From the NCBI GenBank assembly GCA_012270635.1, contig JAAXHX010000290.1, positions 1 through 17,161 of the forward strand: a DNA stretch of 17,161 nucleotides, in the 5' to 3' direction. The first letter of the stretch is position 1. Every line of letters begins with the position of its first letter. Of this stretch, positions 1-7,350 are shown one piece after another. The DNA comes from Dehalococcoidia bacterium. Lineage in GTDB: Bacteria; Chloroflexota; Dehalococcoidia; Plut-88900. A model generated the notes under the pieces. It had not been told where the DNA came from and did no database searches. It was given only the letters and a program-made list of their open reading frames with translations. The position numbers and the translations under genes are program-made.

Positions 1-98
1 TCATCTACATAGAGCCGGAGTAGGATGGGGGGCGTCGGGCCCTGTGATATCCTGTTTTTCTCCGGCGGACTGATGGGTCGGGCGTCGAGAGGAGTGCC

Positions 99-507
99 AT
101 GCGTTCCCGTGCGACCACAAATTTAAGTGAAGGGGCGGGAGGAGGGCCTCCCGATCTTTCCGACGCCCTCGCCGATCTAGGGGATGCAGTAGAAGAGGCC
201 AAGGAAGACGGGCTCCCTATCCCCAGCCCCGAACTCCTGGACGCTTCCGAGCGGCTCTTGAGGAAACTGCACGAGGTCTGGCCCCCACCGGTTCGAGGTT
301 TATCCCATGCCGGACGGCGAGATTGCCATTGACGCACGCAATGGGCGGGGAGCAGCAGTCTTAATCTTGTGCGAACCCGGCGGGGAGGAGCTTTGCTTGG
401 TCTATGCCAACGGCGAGCATCGAAGTAGCAGGTATCCATCCACGGACAATCTGCCGGACGAATTCATGTCCGAAGCCCTGTTATCTCTGGAGCGCCCCAC
501 CGGCTAG
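99..507 (+). pseudogene. Small conserved-type hypothetical gene broken by a one-base frameshift
   Basis: The 5' part starts at ATG 99, four bases after an AGAGGAG ribosome binding site, and encodes an acidic helical segment ending ...LLRKLHEVWPPP. The 3' part lies in the next frame (from about 292, FEVYPMPDGEIAIDA, to the TAG at 505-507). Read with one base skipped near the C-run at 282-286, the two parts join smoothly into one protein of about 135 residues: a helical N-terminus, then a strand-rich domain ending in SEALLSLERPTG. Without the skip, frame one ends at 332. I recognise the layout (leucine-rich helix, then PDGEIAIDA and LCLVYANG) as typical of short hypothetical proteins of unknown function and assign no role. 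Explanations are a true frameshift mutation, an assembly error in the homopolymer, or programmed frameshifting. The first two are more likely, because no slippery heptamer with a downstream structure is evident. Confidence 0.5.
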
Positions 508-851
508 CTCGTATGCCAGCCTCTGAAACCGTTGCCGAGTGGGAAGAGCTAGGTAGCGGAATCTATTCGAGAGGCTCCACCAAACGTGCGAGCAGAAACC
601 GTGTACCATATCAGGTGTTTCTGCCGCCATGGAGACCTTTGCATAACCTGAGTCGGAGGGGCTGGGCCGCTCGTGCTGAGCCTGTCGAAGTATGAGCGGG
701 AGGGGAGTAGGGATCATCCAACATAGCAGAAGGAGTGCGCACTAGCGCTGGCAAGCTCTTCCGGTTGGCCAAAGGCCCGGATCCCGTTTAGCATAGACCC
801 CGCCCCGAGACCCGTGGAAATACCATCCTAGCCCAACCCCCGGAGGCGTAG
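508..851. other. Non-coding stretch before the dpp genes
   Basis: I see no convincing gene here. The short open frames on both strands have no ribosome binding site or recognisable protein. The stretch contains one copy of the dispersed palindromic repeat (about 631-718). It ends in the ribosome binding site CGGAGG (841-846) of the first permease gene. No clear promoter hexamers were found. Confidence 0.6.
631..718 (+). repeat. Dispersed palindromic repeat, copy 1
   Basis: The core at 667-700 is an imperfect palindrome. CCGCTCGTGCT at its left end pairs with AGTATGAGCGG at its right end over 11 positions, with two G-T pairs, around a loop containing CCTGTCGA. Similarity to copy 2 (11831-11912, inverted) extends beyond the core: both have a GACCTTTGCAT segment on one side and a G-rich tail on the other, giving a unit of roughly 80-90 bases. 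Translating such repeats gives the spurious peptide RQAQHERP. This is a REP/MITE-like intergenic element with no encoded protein. Confidence 0.8.
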
Positions 852-1781
852 ATGAAGGCCTACATACTGCGCAGGATGCTCTGGGTCCCCGTAGTCCTTC
901 TCGTCGTATCCTTCGTCACCTTTGCCCTCGGCCACTATGGCCCCGGGGACCCCGTATCCGTCATTGCGGGACAGCACCGAGACCCCGATGTCATCGCCCG
1001 CATCACGGAGCAGCGCGGCCTGGACGATCCCTTCTTCATCCAGTACGGACGCTACATCTGGAACGCCATCCGGGGAGACCTCGGGGAGAGCTTCACCTTC
1101 CGCGGCGAACCCGTCAGTAGTCTCATCGCCGGCAAGATATGGGTGTCGGCCCAGCTGGGCATCGCTGCGACCATAATCTCGGTGTTCGGAGGCGTGCCCC
1201 TGGGCCTAATCGCCGCCCTAAACCAGGGCCGGTGGATGGACCCCGTCATCGTCGCCACCACGCTGATCTTCGTCTCGGTCCCCGTCCTGGTCACCGCGCC
1301 GCTGCTGGCCCTCGTCTTCGTCGTCTGGCTGGACATATTGCCCAGCGGCGGCTGGGGCGGCTTCTTCGACACCCGCATATTGATGCCCGCCATCGTCATG
1401 GGAGTGCCCGGCATTGCCATAATGACCCGGCTCATGAGGGCCAGCACCCTGGACGTCCTCGGCCAGGACTACATACGCACGGCCCGGGCCAAGGGCCTGC
1501 GGGAATGGACCGTCCGCCGCCGACACATCGCCCGCAACTCCGTCATCCCCATCGTCACCGTCGTCGGCCTCTCCCTGGGCGACCTGGTAACCGGGGCCTT
1601 CATCACCGAAAGGCTGTACGGCATACCGGGCATCGGCAGGCTGGCCGTCGACTCCATATTCAACCGGGACTACCCGGTGATAATGGCCCTCGTCCTGCTC
1701 ATCGCCGTATCCTTCGTGCTCGCCAACCTCCTGGTCGACGTGCTATACGCCTTCCTCGATCCCAGGATCAAGTATGACTAA
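852..1781 (+). CDS. dppB: Peptide/oligopeptide ABC transporter permease, DppB type
   Basis: This is an inner subunit of a binding-protein-dependent importer of the Dpp/Opp/nickel family, which passes peptides or similar solutes across the cytoplasmic membrane. Its 309 residues are the usual length. The N-terminus (MKAYILRRMLWVPVVLLVVSF) is the classic DppB start with the first membrane helix. The first external loop carries the family-type GDPV segment and the GLDDPFFIQYGRY motif. Five more hydrophobic segments follow. The EAA loop that contacts the ATPase is at about residues 200-225 (DYIRTARAKGLREWTVRRRH). The end, FLDPRIKYD, is also typical. The start is supported by CGGAGG five bases upstream. 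The gene overlaps the next permease gene by eight bases, so the two are translationally coupled. No ATPase or solute-binding protein gene is present in the window, so the substrate is unknown. Confidence 0.93.
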   Translation: MKAYILRRMLWVPVVLLVVSFVTFALGHYGPGDPVSVIAGQHRDPDVIARITEQRGLDDPFFIQYGRYIWNAIRGDLGESFTFRGEPVSSLIAGKIWVSAQLGIAATIISVFGGVPLGLIAALNQGRWMDPVIVATTLIFVSVPVLVTAPLLALVFVVWLDILPSGGWGGFFDTRILMPAIVMGVPGIAIMTRLMRASTLDVLGQDYIRTARAKGLREWTVRRRHIARNSVIPIVTVVGLSLGDLVTGAFITERLYGIPGIGRLAVDSIFNRDYPVIMALVLLIAVSFVLANLLVDVLYAFLDPRIKYD

Positions 1782-3825
1782 CCCCCTACACCTGCTCCCC
1801 GGCCTGCGACGCCGCTTCCGCCGGGGCCAAGACTCCGAAACGGTGCCCGATAGCCCCGCCCCCCCGGCCCCGAGGCGCGGGGGTCCCTGGACCCAGGCCT
1901 GGAACCGGCTCCTCCACAAGAAGGTCGCCCTGGGGGCCCTCATCCTCATCATCATCCTCTATGGCGTCGGCATCTTCGCCCCCTGGGCCGCCCCCCGAGA
2001 CTACCGTGAGACCCCGTCCACCGACCTCGAGGAACTGCCCGGCTTTCAGGGGCTGGTCATGTCCTCGAGCTGGGCCGAGAACTCGACCATATACAACTAC
2101 ACCCCTGTTGGGGTGTTCCGCTCGGAAAACGCGGGCGGGTCGTGGGTACAAACCAGCGCGGGGCTCGGGGCGGTAAATGTAGACGTCCTGGTCCCCGTCC
2201 CGAACACCGCACCCGGCGAAGTGATATACGCGGGTACGCCCCAGGGAGTGTTCGTGTCCCGGGACGGGGCCTCCAGCTGGACGTCCGCCAACGTCGGCCT
2301 CCCGGAGAACCGGGCCATCAATCACTTGGCGGTGTCTCCCTCTTTTGAAGTCGATGGGACCGTAATTGCCGCGCTCCCCGGGGGGCTGTTCAGGAGTGGG
2401 GACCGGGGCGCCGGCTGGACCAACGTGAACAACGGGTTCCAGGGCGACTCCCCCGCCGCATCTCACGTCGTCTTCTCCCCCGCCTTCGCCACCGACTCCA
2501 CGGTCTTCGCCACCGTCACCGAACGCAAGACCGGCTCCTTCCGCACCGTCGAGGAGGTCTACCGCTCCACCGACGGCGGGATCAACTGGATGCAGGTCTA
2601 CGAAGGCAGGTCCGGCACCTCCCGGGAATCGACGATGGCCATATCCCCGGACTTCAACCGGGACGGGACCCTGTTCGCATCCACGTCCCAGGGCCTGCTC
2701 CGCTCCCGGGACCGCGGCACGACCTGGTCCGTGATCGACGAAAGCCTCGGCAGCCACCAGGTCCTGGCCCTCCTCATCTCCCCCGACTTCGAGTCCGACA
2801 GCACCATCTTCGCCAACACCGGCAGCCTCGGCATCTTCCGCTCCGTCGATGGGGGTGCGTCGTGGGGGGCGGTCGTTACGGGCCTGAGCATCACCAAGGC
2901 CGAGGGCTTGGCCATCTCTCCCGACTTCGGCAGCGACGCCACCCTCTTCGCCGGCACCCTGGACGGAGGTCTCTTCCTATCCACCAACGGGGGCGACCTG
3001 TGGACCGAGCTAGCCTCCACGGACCTCATCGAAGGGCCGTCCATCTTCAACTGGCCCCCGAGCCTGGAACACCCCCTCGGCACGGACAGGATAGGCCGGG
3101 ACCTGCTGAGCCGGGTTATCTACGGCATCCGCACCACCGTCATCATAACTTTGGCCTCCGTGCTGACGGGTTCGCTGCTCATCGGCGTATTCATGGGCGC
3201 TGCGGCAGGCTACTTCGGACGACGCGTCGACACCGTGATCATGCGCACCGGCGACATATTCCTCGCCTTCCCCGGAATCCTGCTGATCATTCTCATCGCG
3301 GCCACGGTCAAGCCGAGGGTCGTGGAATGGACGAGGGGGTTCGAGGACTGGTCGGGCATCGACGGGATAGTCAGGTCGGGGGCCGTGGACTACTTCGTGG
3401 TCTTCGCCTCCCTGACCCTGTTCAGCTGGGTGGGCATGGCCCGGTTGGTGAGGGGCCAGGTGCTGTGGCTGAAGGAGAGCCAGTACGTGGAGGCGGCCAG
3501 GGCCATGGGCGCCTCCAACCTGCGCATCGTCTTCCGACACCTGCTCCCGAACGCCATCAGCCCGGTCATCGTATCCGTATCGGTGGGGATGGGGGCGGTC
3601 GCGGGCTCGGAGGTGGTGCTCAGCTGGTTCGGCATCGGGATCCAGCCCCCCAACCCGAGCCTCGGGCGCATGATCCTGGAAAACTTCGGCGTCTCCAACC
3701 TCTCCATCCTCCGCGACGACCCCCACCTCCTCCTCGTGCCCGCGGCCACCATTGCCGTCCTCATCTACGCCTGGAACCTCCTCGGCGACGGCCTCAACGA
3801 CGTGCTGAACCCCCGCACCCGGTAG
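1774..3825 (+). CDS. dppC: DppC-type ABC permease with an inserted seven-repeat BNR/Asp-box propeller domain
   Basis: This is the second permease of the importer, but it is 683 residues long where DppC proteins are usually about 300. Residues 51-70 form the first membrane helix. The normal DppC core resumes at 433 (HPLGTDRIGRD), with the remaining helices and an EAA loop at about 571-592 (YVEAARAMGASNLRIVFRHLL). Between them, residues about 85-425 hold seven Asp-box motifs of the form S-x-D/N-x-G-x-x-W: SENAGGSW 117, SRDGASSW 162, SGDRGAGW 208, STDGGINW 265, SRDRGTTW 311, SVDGGASW 357 and STNGGDLW 403. Six repeats are spaced 45-46 residues apart, with one gap of 57, and ISPDF/DSTIFA-type strands lie between them. 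Seven such units fit a seven-bladed beta-propeller of the sialidase/sortilin/HCF136 type. It sits exactly in the first extracytoplasmic loop. A second, shorter insertion lies at about 511-540. The reading frame is open throughout, so this is a true fusion. A role in capturing solute or docking a binding protein is inferred. Confidence 0.92.
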   Translation: MTNPLHLLPGLRRRFRRGQDSETVPDSPAPPAPRRGGPWTQAWNRLLHKKVALGALILIIILYGVGIFAPWAAPRDYRETPSTDLEELPGFQGLVMSSSWAENSTIYNYTPVGVFRSENAGGSWVQTSAGLGAVNVDVLVPVPNTAPGEVIYAGTPQGVFVSRDGASSWTSANVGLPENRAINHLAVSPSFEVDGTVIAALPGGLFRSGDRGAGWTNVNNGFQGDSPAASHVVFSPAFATDSTVFATVTERKTGSFRTVEEVYRSTDGGINWMQVYEGRSGTSRESTMAISPDFNRDGTLFASTSQGLLRSRDRGTTWSVIDESLGSHQVLALLISPDFESDSTIFANTGSLGIFRSVDGGASWGAVVTGLSITKAEGLAISPDFGSDATLFAGTLDGGLFLSTNGGDLWTELASTDLIEGPSIFNWPPSLEHPLGTDRIGRDLLSRVIYGIRTTVIITLASVLTGSLLIGVFMGAAAGYFGRRVDTVIMRTGDIFLAFPGILLIILIAATVKPRVVEWTRGFEDWSGIDGIVRSGAVDYFVVFASLTLFSWVGMARLVRGQVLWLKESQYVEAARAMGASNLRIVFRHLLPNAISPVIVSVSVGMGAVAGSEVVLSWFGIGIQPPNPSLGRMILENFGVSNLSILRDDPHLLLVPAATIAVLIYAWNLLGDGLNDVLNPRTR

Positions 3826-3872
3826 GGTCCCGGGGCGTGGTTCCAAGGCGGGAAGTATAACGGGTCACTTAA

Positions 3873-4223
3873 GTGGGGCCGCGCGTGCTCTTCAAGGAGT
3901 TTATTGCGCCTAGCTACAATATAAGGGAGCTCAAGGCAAGGGCCAGCGAGATCATTCGCGGGCTGAAGAATGGGGAGGAAGTGATTATCACCCGGCGGGG
4001 AAAGCCATGCGGCAAACTCACCCCCGTACCGTCTTCCGGCGAAATCAGATCTTCCCTGGCCACTCTTCGCGGCGCCTTCACCAACCTGCCGGATGCAATC
4101 TATCAAGATTTCCTGGATATCAATACGATCTGGTCGTCCGGTATCCGGCAAATTGACGGTGCCAACAGAGACAGCCCTACGGGCTCTGCCCAATTCCTGA
4201 TAGCCTCCGAGCAGCCTGAGTAG
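3873..4223 (+). CDS. Phd/YefM-like antitoxin, apparently without a toxin partner
   Basis: The segment SYNIRELKARASEIIRGLKNGEEVIITRRGKPCGKLTPV is the DNA-binding half of the Phd/YefM antitoxin family: an N-terminal fold that dimerises on an operator, with the characteristic I-T-R-x-G-K-P signature. A toxin-binding-like tail follows (LRGAFTNLPDAIYQDFLDINTIW). The last 28 or so residues do not match the usual ending. The start is unclear. GTG 3873 and GTG 3885 are in frame but lack a good ribosome binding site. AAGGAG at 3894-3899 lies just before an in-frame ATT at 3903, close to where the domain begins. The palindrome CACTTAAGTG (3867-3876) overlaps the first GTG and could be an autoregulatory operator. 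I find no toxin gene (PIN or RelE) beside it. It may be an orphan or a degraded module. Confidence 0.72.
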   Translation: MGPRVLFKEFIAPSYNIRELKARASEIIRGLKNGEEVIITRRGKPCGKLTPVPSSGEIRSSLATLRGAFTNLPDAIYQDFLDINTIWSSGIRQIDGANRDSPTGSAQFLIASEQPE

Positions 4224-4311
4224 GGGCAATCAACGTCACTTCCTCCGGATCTCCATCCACAAGGCTCCCACTGTATACCGACAACCCGTGCCCCTACCCC
4301 CACTTCAACAT

Positions 4312-4342
4312 AGTTGGCGGTTTGCTAAGCAAACCGCCAACT
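4312..4342. terminator. Perfect hairpin between convergent genes
   Basis: The arms AGTTGGCGGTTTGC (4312-4325) and GCAAACCGCCAACT (4329-4342) are exactly complementary over 14 bases around the three-base loop TAA. The hairpin lies between the antitoxin gene (+) and the peptidase gene (-), so it can serve both strands. No long T-run follows on either side. The terminator role is inferred from position and stem strength. Confidence 0.7.
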
Positions 4343-4392
4343 GTCGTCTCTATTCGTCATAGGGGAAGAATCCCTGCCTCAGGCCATCACAT

Positions 4393-5796
4393 TTATTCTA
4401 GCGGGGTGGCGGAGGTGGCATCCTTTCCCCTGCGCCTACGCACCGCCCACACCCCCAGCCCCGAGGCCGGAACCAGCAGCAATAGCAGCAGAAGCCAGAG
4501 ATGCCAGCTTTCCCCCGACTCGACGATGGGCGGCACGCCCGGAAGCCCAACGGTCGGGGGCGGCATTGGCGCCGGGGCGGGCGTCGCCGTGGAGGCGCCC
4601 AGCGGGGGGCGGGTGGGGATAGGCGTCGGGGCGGTCGACTCTGGGCGGTTGCCTATCCTCTCCATCGAGACAGGCGGCACCCCTATGCTGTCCCTCCACA
4701 TGTTGTCCAGGGCAACCAGGTCGATCCCGTAGACCCTCTCCAGCGTGTCCTCGAAGTTCTGCTCCCCGTCCCGGTATTCCCTCAGCAGCTCGCTCATCTT
4801 CGCCGCGCCAAAGGTGTCTATCATGAAGTGCACCACCTGGCGAGAGTGGCCGTAGAAGACGATGACGTCCTCGGGATCTCCGGGCCGGTTGGCAAGCTGG
4901 ACCAGCGGGTACAGGGTATCCGTCCTGACGGCCCGCAGCACGGCCAGGTCATAGGAGAAACCCGGCTCTATATTGCCGTACTCCGCCAGCCCTTCGTTCA
5001 ACCAGTCCGGGACCCGCTTACCGGGCCCCTCCGCCGCCTGCGCGACCAGTAGATGGGTGACTTCGTGGGAGACGATGCCCCTGATCTGGCTGTCGAACCC
5101 GTTTATTAGCAGCACGCCCTCCTTCCCATGGGCCTGCCCCTGGGTCACCAACCCGCTGGAGCTGGTCCGGCTTATGAACGGCAGGGCGTCCTTCATCTGC
5201 ACCGGGTTGTTGTACATCACTATGTTGATGTTCCGGGTCAGCGAGGTCTCCAGCAGCCGGCCCATGCTGCCCAGGGTCTGCGCCGACGCATCCAGCACCG
5301 TTTCGGCGCGGGTCTGCACGGGCCCGTTGTAGTAGACGGTCACGTTCTCCCAGGAAACGGCGTTCCACTCGAAACGGGTGTCGGTGTATACGAACTCGGT
5401 GGCCTCGGTCTCCGCCGCGTTCCCTTCCTCATCTTCGATGATCCACCTGTAGGAGATCACGGCGCCGGGGGGTATGAAGGTGCTGCTGCCCCCCCGAGTC
5501 CTCAGGGTGAATTCCGCAGTGGTCGGCTGCCCCTCTTCGACATCCGCCGGCTCCACCCGCCTCGAGTCCTGTCCCACTATCAGGAAGGTCAGGTTGGCCC
5601 GGGCCACGGGCCTGTCGGCGGTGAACTCCAGGGTGAACACCATGTCTTCCGGGAAGTTGGTCACGACCGACTGCTCCCCGAACTGGACCCATCCGTTCTG
5701 CGCCGAGGCCCCTCCCCCCAGCCCCACCCACAACGCCGCCGCGATTATGGCAACGGCCGCAGCCAGACCGATGCGCTTGTTCATCCGTAGTGCCAT
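4393..5796 (-). CDS. Exported, C-terminally membrane-anchored gluzincin peptidase (peptidase MA family)
   Basis: A zinc metallopeptidase-like protein of 467 residues expected to act outside the cytoplasmic membrane. Residues 1-33 are a signal peptide or anchor (MNKRIG followed by an alanine-rich hydrophobic stretch ending in ASA). Residues 40-140 form a beta-rich immunoglobulin-like segment. The catalytic region has HEVTH at 244-248 (zinc ligands His244 and His248, catalytic Glu245) and NEGLAEY at 267-273, where Glu268 is the third ligand, as in gluzincins of the Peptidase_MA families. A Pro/Thr-rich linker (about 385-425), one membrane helix (433-452) and a basic RRRR stop-transfer follow. 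In-frame ATGs at codon 1 and codon 5 are both possible, and neither has a strong ribosome binding site. The gene starts 21 bases after the M28-like gene ends, so the two probably share a transcript. The substrate is unknown. Confidence 0.85.
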   Translation of the reverse strand: MALRMNKRIGLAAAVAIIAAALWVGLGGGASAQNGWVQFGEQSVVTNFPEDMVFTLEFTADRPVARANLTFLIVGQDSRRVEPADVEEGQPTTAEFTLRTRGGSSTFIPPGAVISYRWIIEDEEGNAAETEATEFVYTDTRFEWNAVSWENVTVYYNGPVQTRAETVLDASAQTLGSMGRLLETSLTRNINIVMYNNPVQMKDALPFISRTSSSGLVTQGQAHGKEGVLLINGFDSQIRGIVSHEVTHLLVAQAAEGPGKRVPDWLNEGLAEYGNIEPGFSYDLAVLRAVRTDTLYPLVQLANRPGDPEDVIVFYGHSRQVVHFMIDTFGAAKMSELLREYRDGEQNFEDTLERVYGIDLVALDNMWRDSIGVPPVSMERIGNRPESTAPTPIPTRPPLGASTATPAPAPMPPPTVGLPGVPPIVESGESWHLWLLLLLLLVPASGLGVWAVRRRRGKDATSATPLE

Positions 5797-5817
5797 GGGT
5801 ACGGTAGAGTCCCGCCC

Positions 5818-7185
5818 CTAGGAGCCCGCCATGCTGCGCACCAGCGCAGCGACGAGGTTGGCAACGTCCCCTACCAGGGCCGCATCCACGAACTCCAGGG
5901 TGTCCTCGGGGGTGTTGACCCGGGAGATGTCATCTCCGAAGAAGAACACCGAGGGTATACCCACCGCCTCGAAGACGGCGTGGTCGCTGATGCCGCCTTC
6001 GGGCTCGTTGCCGGGGCTGACCATCACGCCCAGCTCGGTCCCCAACCGCAGGGTCTCCAGCTGGATCACAGGGTCTCCGGCGACGATGGCCCTTTCGCCG
6101 GAGCCCACCACGTCCAGGTTGATCATCAACGGCACGTTGACCGTGTCCTCGGCGAGCAGGCCGCTGACGAAGTGCTGGGCGCCTATCAAACCGAGGTCCG
6201 ATGCACCGAAGGCCACGAAGGTCACGTTTATGGGAAATTCGTCATCCTTGAGGGCATGGGCCACGGCCAGCAGCGCCCCCGTCCCCGCTGCGTTGTTGTT
6301 CGCCGCCACCGACAGGTCGTCTCCCTCGTAGTGGGCCCCGACGACGATGCTCGGTGCGCCGGGAATCGTGCCTTCCTTCGTAGCCACCACGTTGCGGCTC
6401 TCCCGGTCCAGCGTCAGAACCCTGACCCTGACCGTCACCTTGCCGGTCTCCATCGTCGCCAGGAGGGCCTGGCCGTCTTCCTGGCTTACCGAGAGGACCG
6501 GCGCCCGGCCTTCGGATTGCACGGTGCCGGAGAAGTTGCCCGGTTCGTTGTTGTAGATTATGACCGCCAGGGCGCCTGCGGCTATTGCGTTAGTGGCCTT
6601 GGTCTCGAAGTTTATCGCCCCCCGCTCTACCAGCGCCACCGCCCCATCCATCCCCTCTTCCGGGAAGTCAGCTTCCATCCCGAGCCCGGCATGTTCCAGC
6701 CTCCCTTCCACGTCTCCGAAACCCGTGCCGAACAGGAAGCGAGATTCGATGACCCGGTCCTCTTCGCTGGTGACCCTCAGCCACGGCTCCGCGTCGTCCA
6801 CCACCTGGAGCTCGAAGCCCTGCACCTCGGCGTCGTATCCGAAGCTGCGAAGCTCTCCGGCGATGAATTCCGCCGTCGCCAGTTCTCCTGCCGTCGTGGA
6901 CTTACGCTCCGGGAAGTCGGTGACTATGGTTTCCGCGTACCCGTAGGCGATGTCCTCCAATTCGGGGATAAAGGAGACCGCCGTGGGTATCTCAACCCCC
7001 GGCGCGGGGATGGGTGTCGAAGTGGGAATGGGCGGGGTGGGGGTCGGTTCCCTGTCCGTCCCCTCGATTGCCTGGGGAGTCAACACCCCAGCCTCGGTGG
7101 TCGCCGTGGCGTCTGCCCCGCCTCCACACGCGGCCGCAACCGTCAACGCCAAGACTGCAACGGCCAGAATCTTCAACTTGATCAT
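5818..7185 (-). CDS. M28-family aminopeptidase-like lipoprotein with substituted active-site residues
   Basis: A protein of 455 residues counted from ATG 7185, which has GAAGG five bases upstream; an in-frame GTG at 7197 is less likely. A lipoprotein signal ends in LTVAAAC (Cys20), followed by a Thr/Pro-rich linker to about residue 66. A PA-like insert lies at about 150-235 (VALVERGAINFETK). The M28 fold follows, with a notable pattern. His285 of the HYD motif and its Asp partner region read HYE. The bridging Asp of the usual ANDNASG is Asn297 (AANNNAAG). The Glu-Glu pair of the usual FGAEE reads FGASD (Ser329, Asp330). Asp358 (NLDVVG) and His402 (SDHAVF) are kept. General base and metal bridge are thus changed, so normal dinuclear zinc catalysis is doubtful. 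It may be a binding protein or use another mechanism. It heads an operon with the HExxH peptidase. Confidence 0.85.
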   Translation of the reverse strand: MIKLKILAVAVLALTVAAACGGGADATATTEAGVLTPQAIEGTDREPTPTPPIPTSTPIPAPGVEIPTAVSFIPELEDIAYGYAETIVTDFPERKSTTAGELATAEFIAGELRSFGYDAEVQGFELQVVDDAEPWLRVTSEEDRVIESRFLFGTGFGDVEGRLEHAGLGMEADFPEEGMDGAVALVERGAINFETKATNAIAAGALAVIIYNNEPGNFSGTVQSEGRAPVLSVSQEDGQALLATMETGKVTVRVRVLTLDRESRNVVATKEGTIPGAPSIVVGAHYEGDDLSVAANNNAAGTGALLAVAHALKDDEFPINVTFVAFGASDLGLIGAQHFVSGLLAEDTVNVPLMINLDVVGSGERAIVAGDPVIQLETLRLGTELGVMVSPGNEPEGGISDHAVFEAVGIPSVFFFGDDISRVNTPEDTLEFVDAALVGDVANLVAALVRSMAGS

Positions 7186-7291
7186 GTCAACCTTCACCCT
7201 CGTAACGGGATGGGGTGGCAGGCCCTGAGCCTACCGGTCTCATCAAACAATAACGCACTTGCCGCCTTTTGGTTCCTACCCCTCAGCATAC

Positions 7292-7326
7292 AATAATGGG
7301 AACCTGCGGGGCAGGTTCCCATTATT
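7292..7326 (-). terminator. Perfect 16-bp hairpin terminator of the seleno-FTR gene
   Basis: The arms AATAATGGGAACCTGC (7292-7307) and its exact complement (7311-7326) enclose a three-base loop. The hairpin begins 24 bases after the TGA stop of the FTR gene and lies before the M28-like gene, so it separates two transcripts running the same way. Its A/T-rich outer end could act as a partial U-tract. Confidence 0.75.
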
Positions 7327-7350
7327 TCGATTCTCGGCATACGGACGGGG

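Noticed and set aside
1786..2757. A long minus-strand frame opposite the propeller domain
   Set aside because: Gly/Val/Ala-rich sequence with no family features. It is a shadow of dppC caused by high GC content and codon periodicity.
2862..3860. A 332-codon plus-strand frame overlapping the end of dppC
   Set aside because: His/Arg/Pro-rich out-of-frame shadow of the permease core.
5980..7296. A 438-codon plus-strand frame
   Set aside because: It is antisense to the M28-like gene, lacks a ribosome binding site, and its protein is a His/Arg/Gly-rich shadow.
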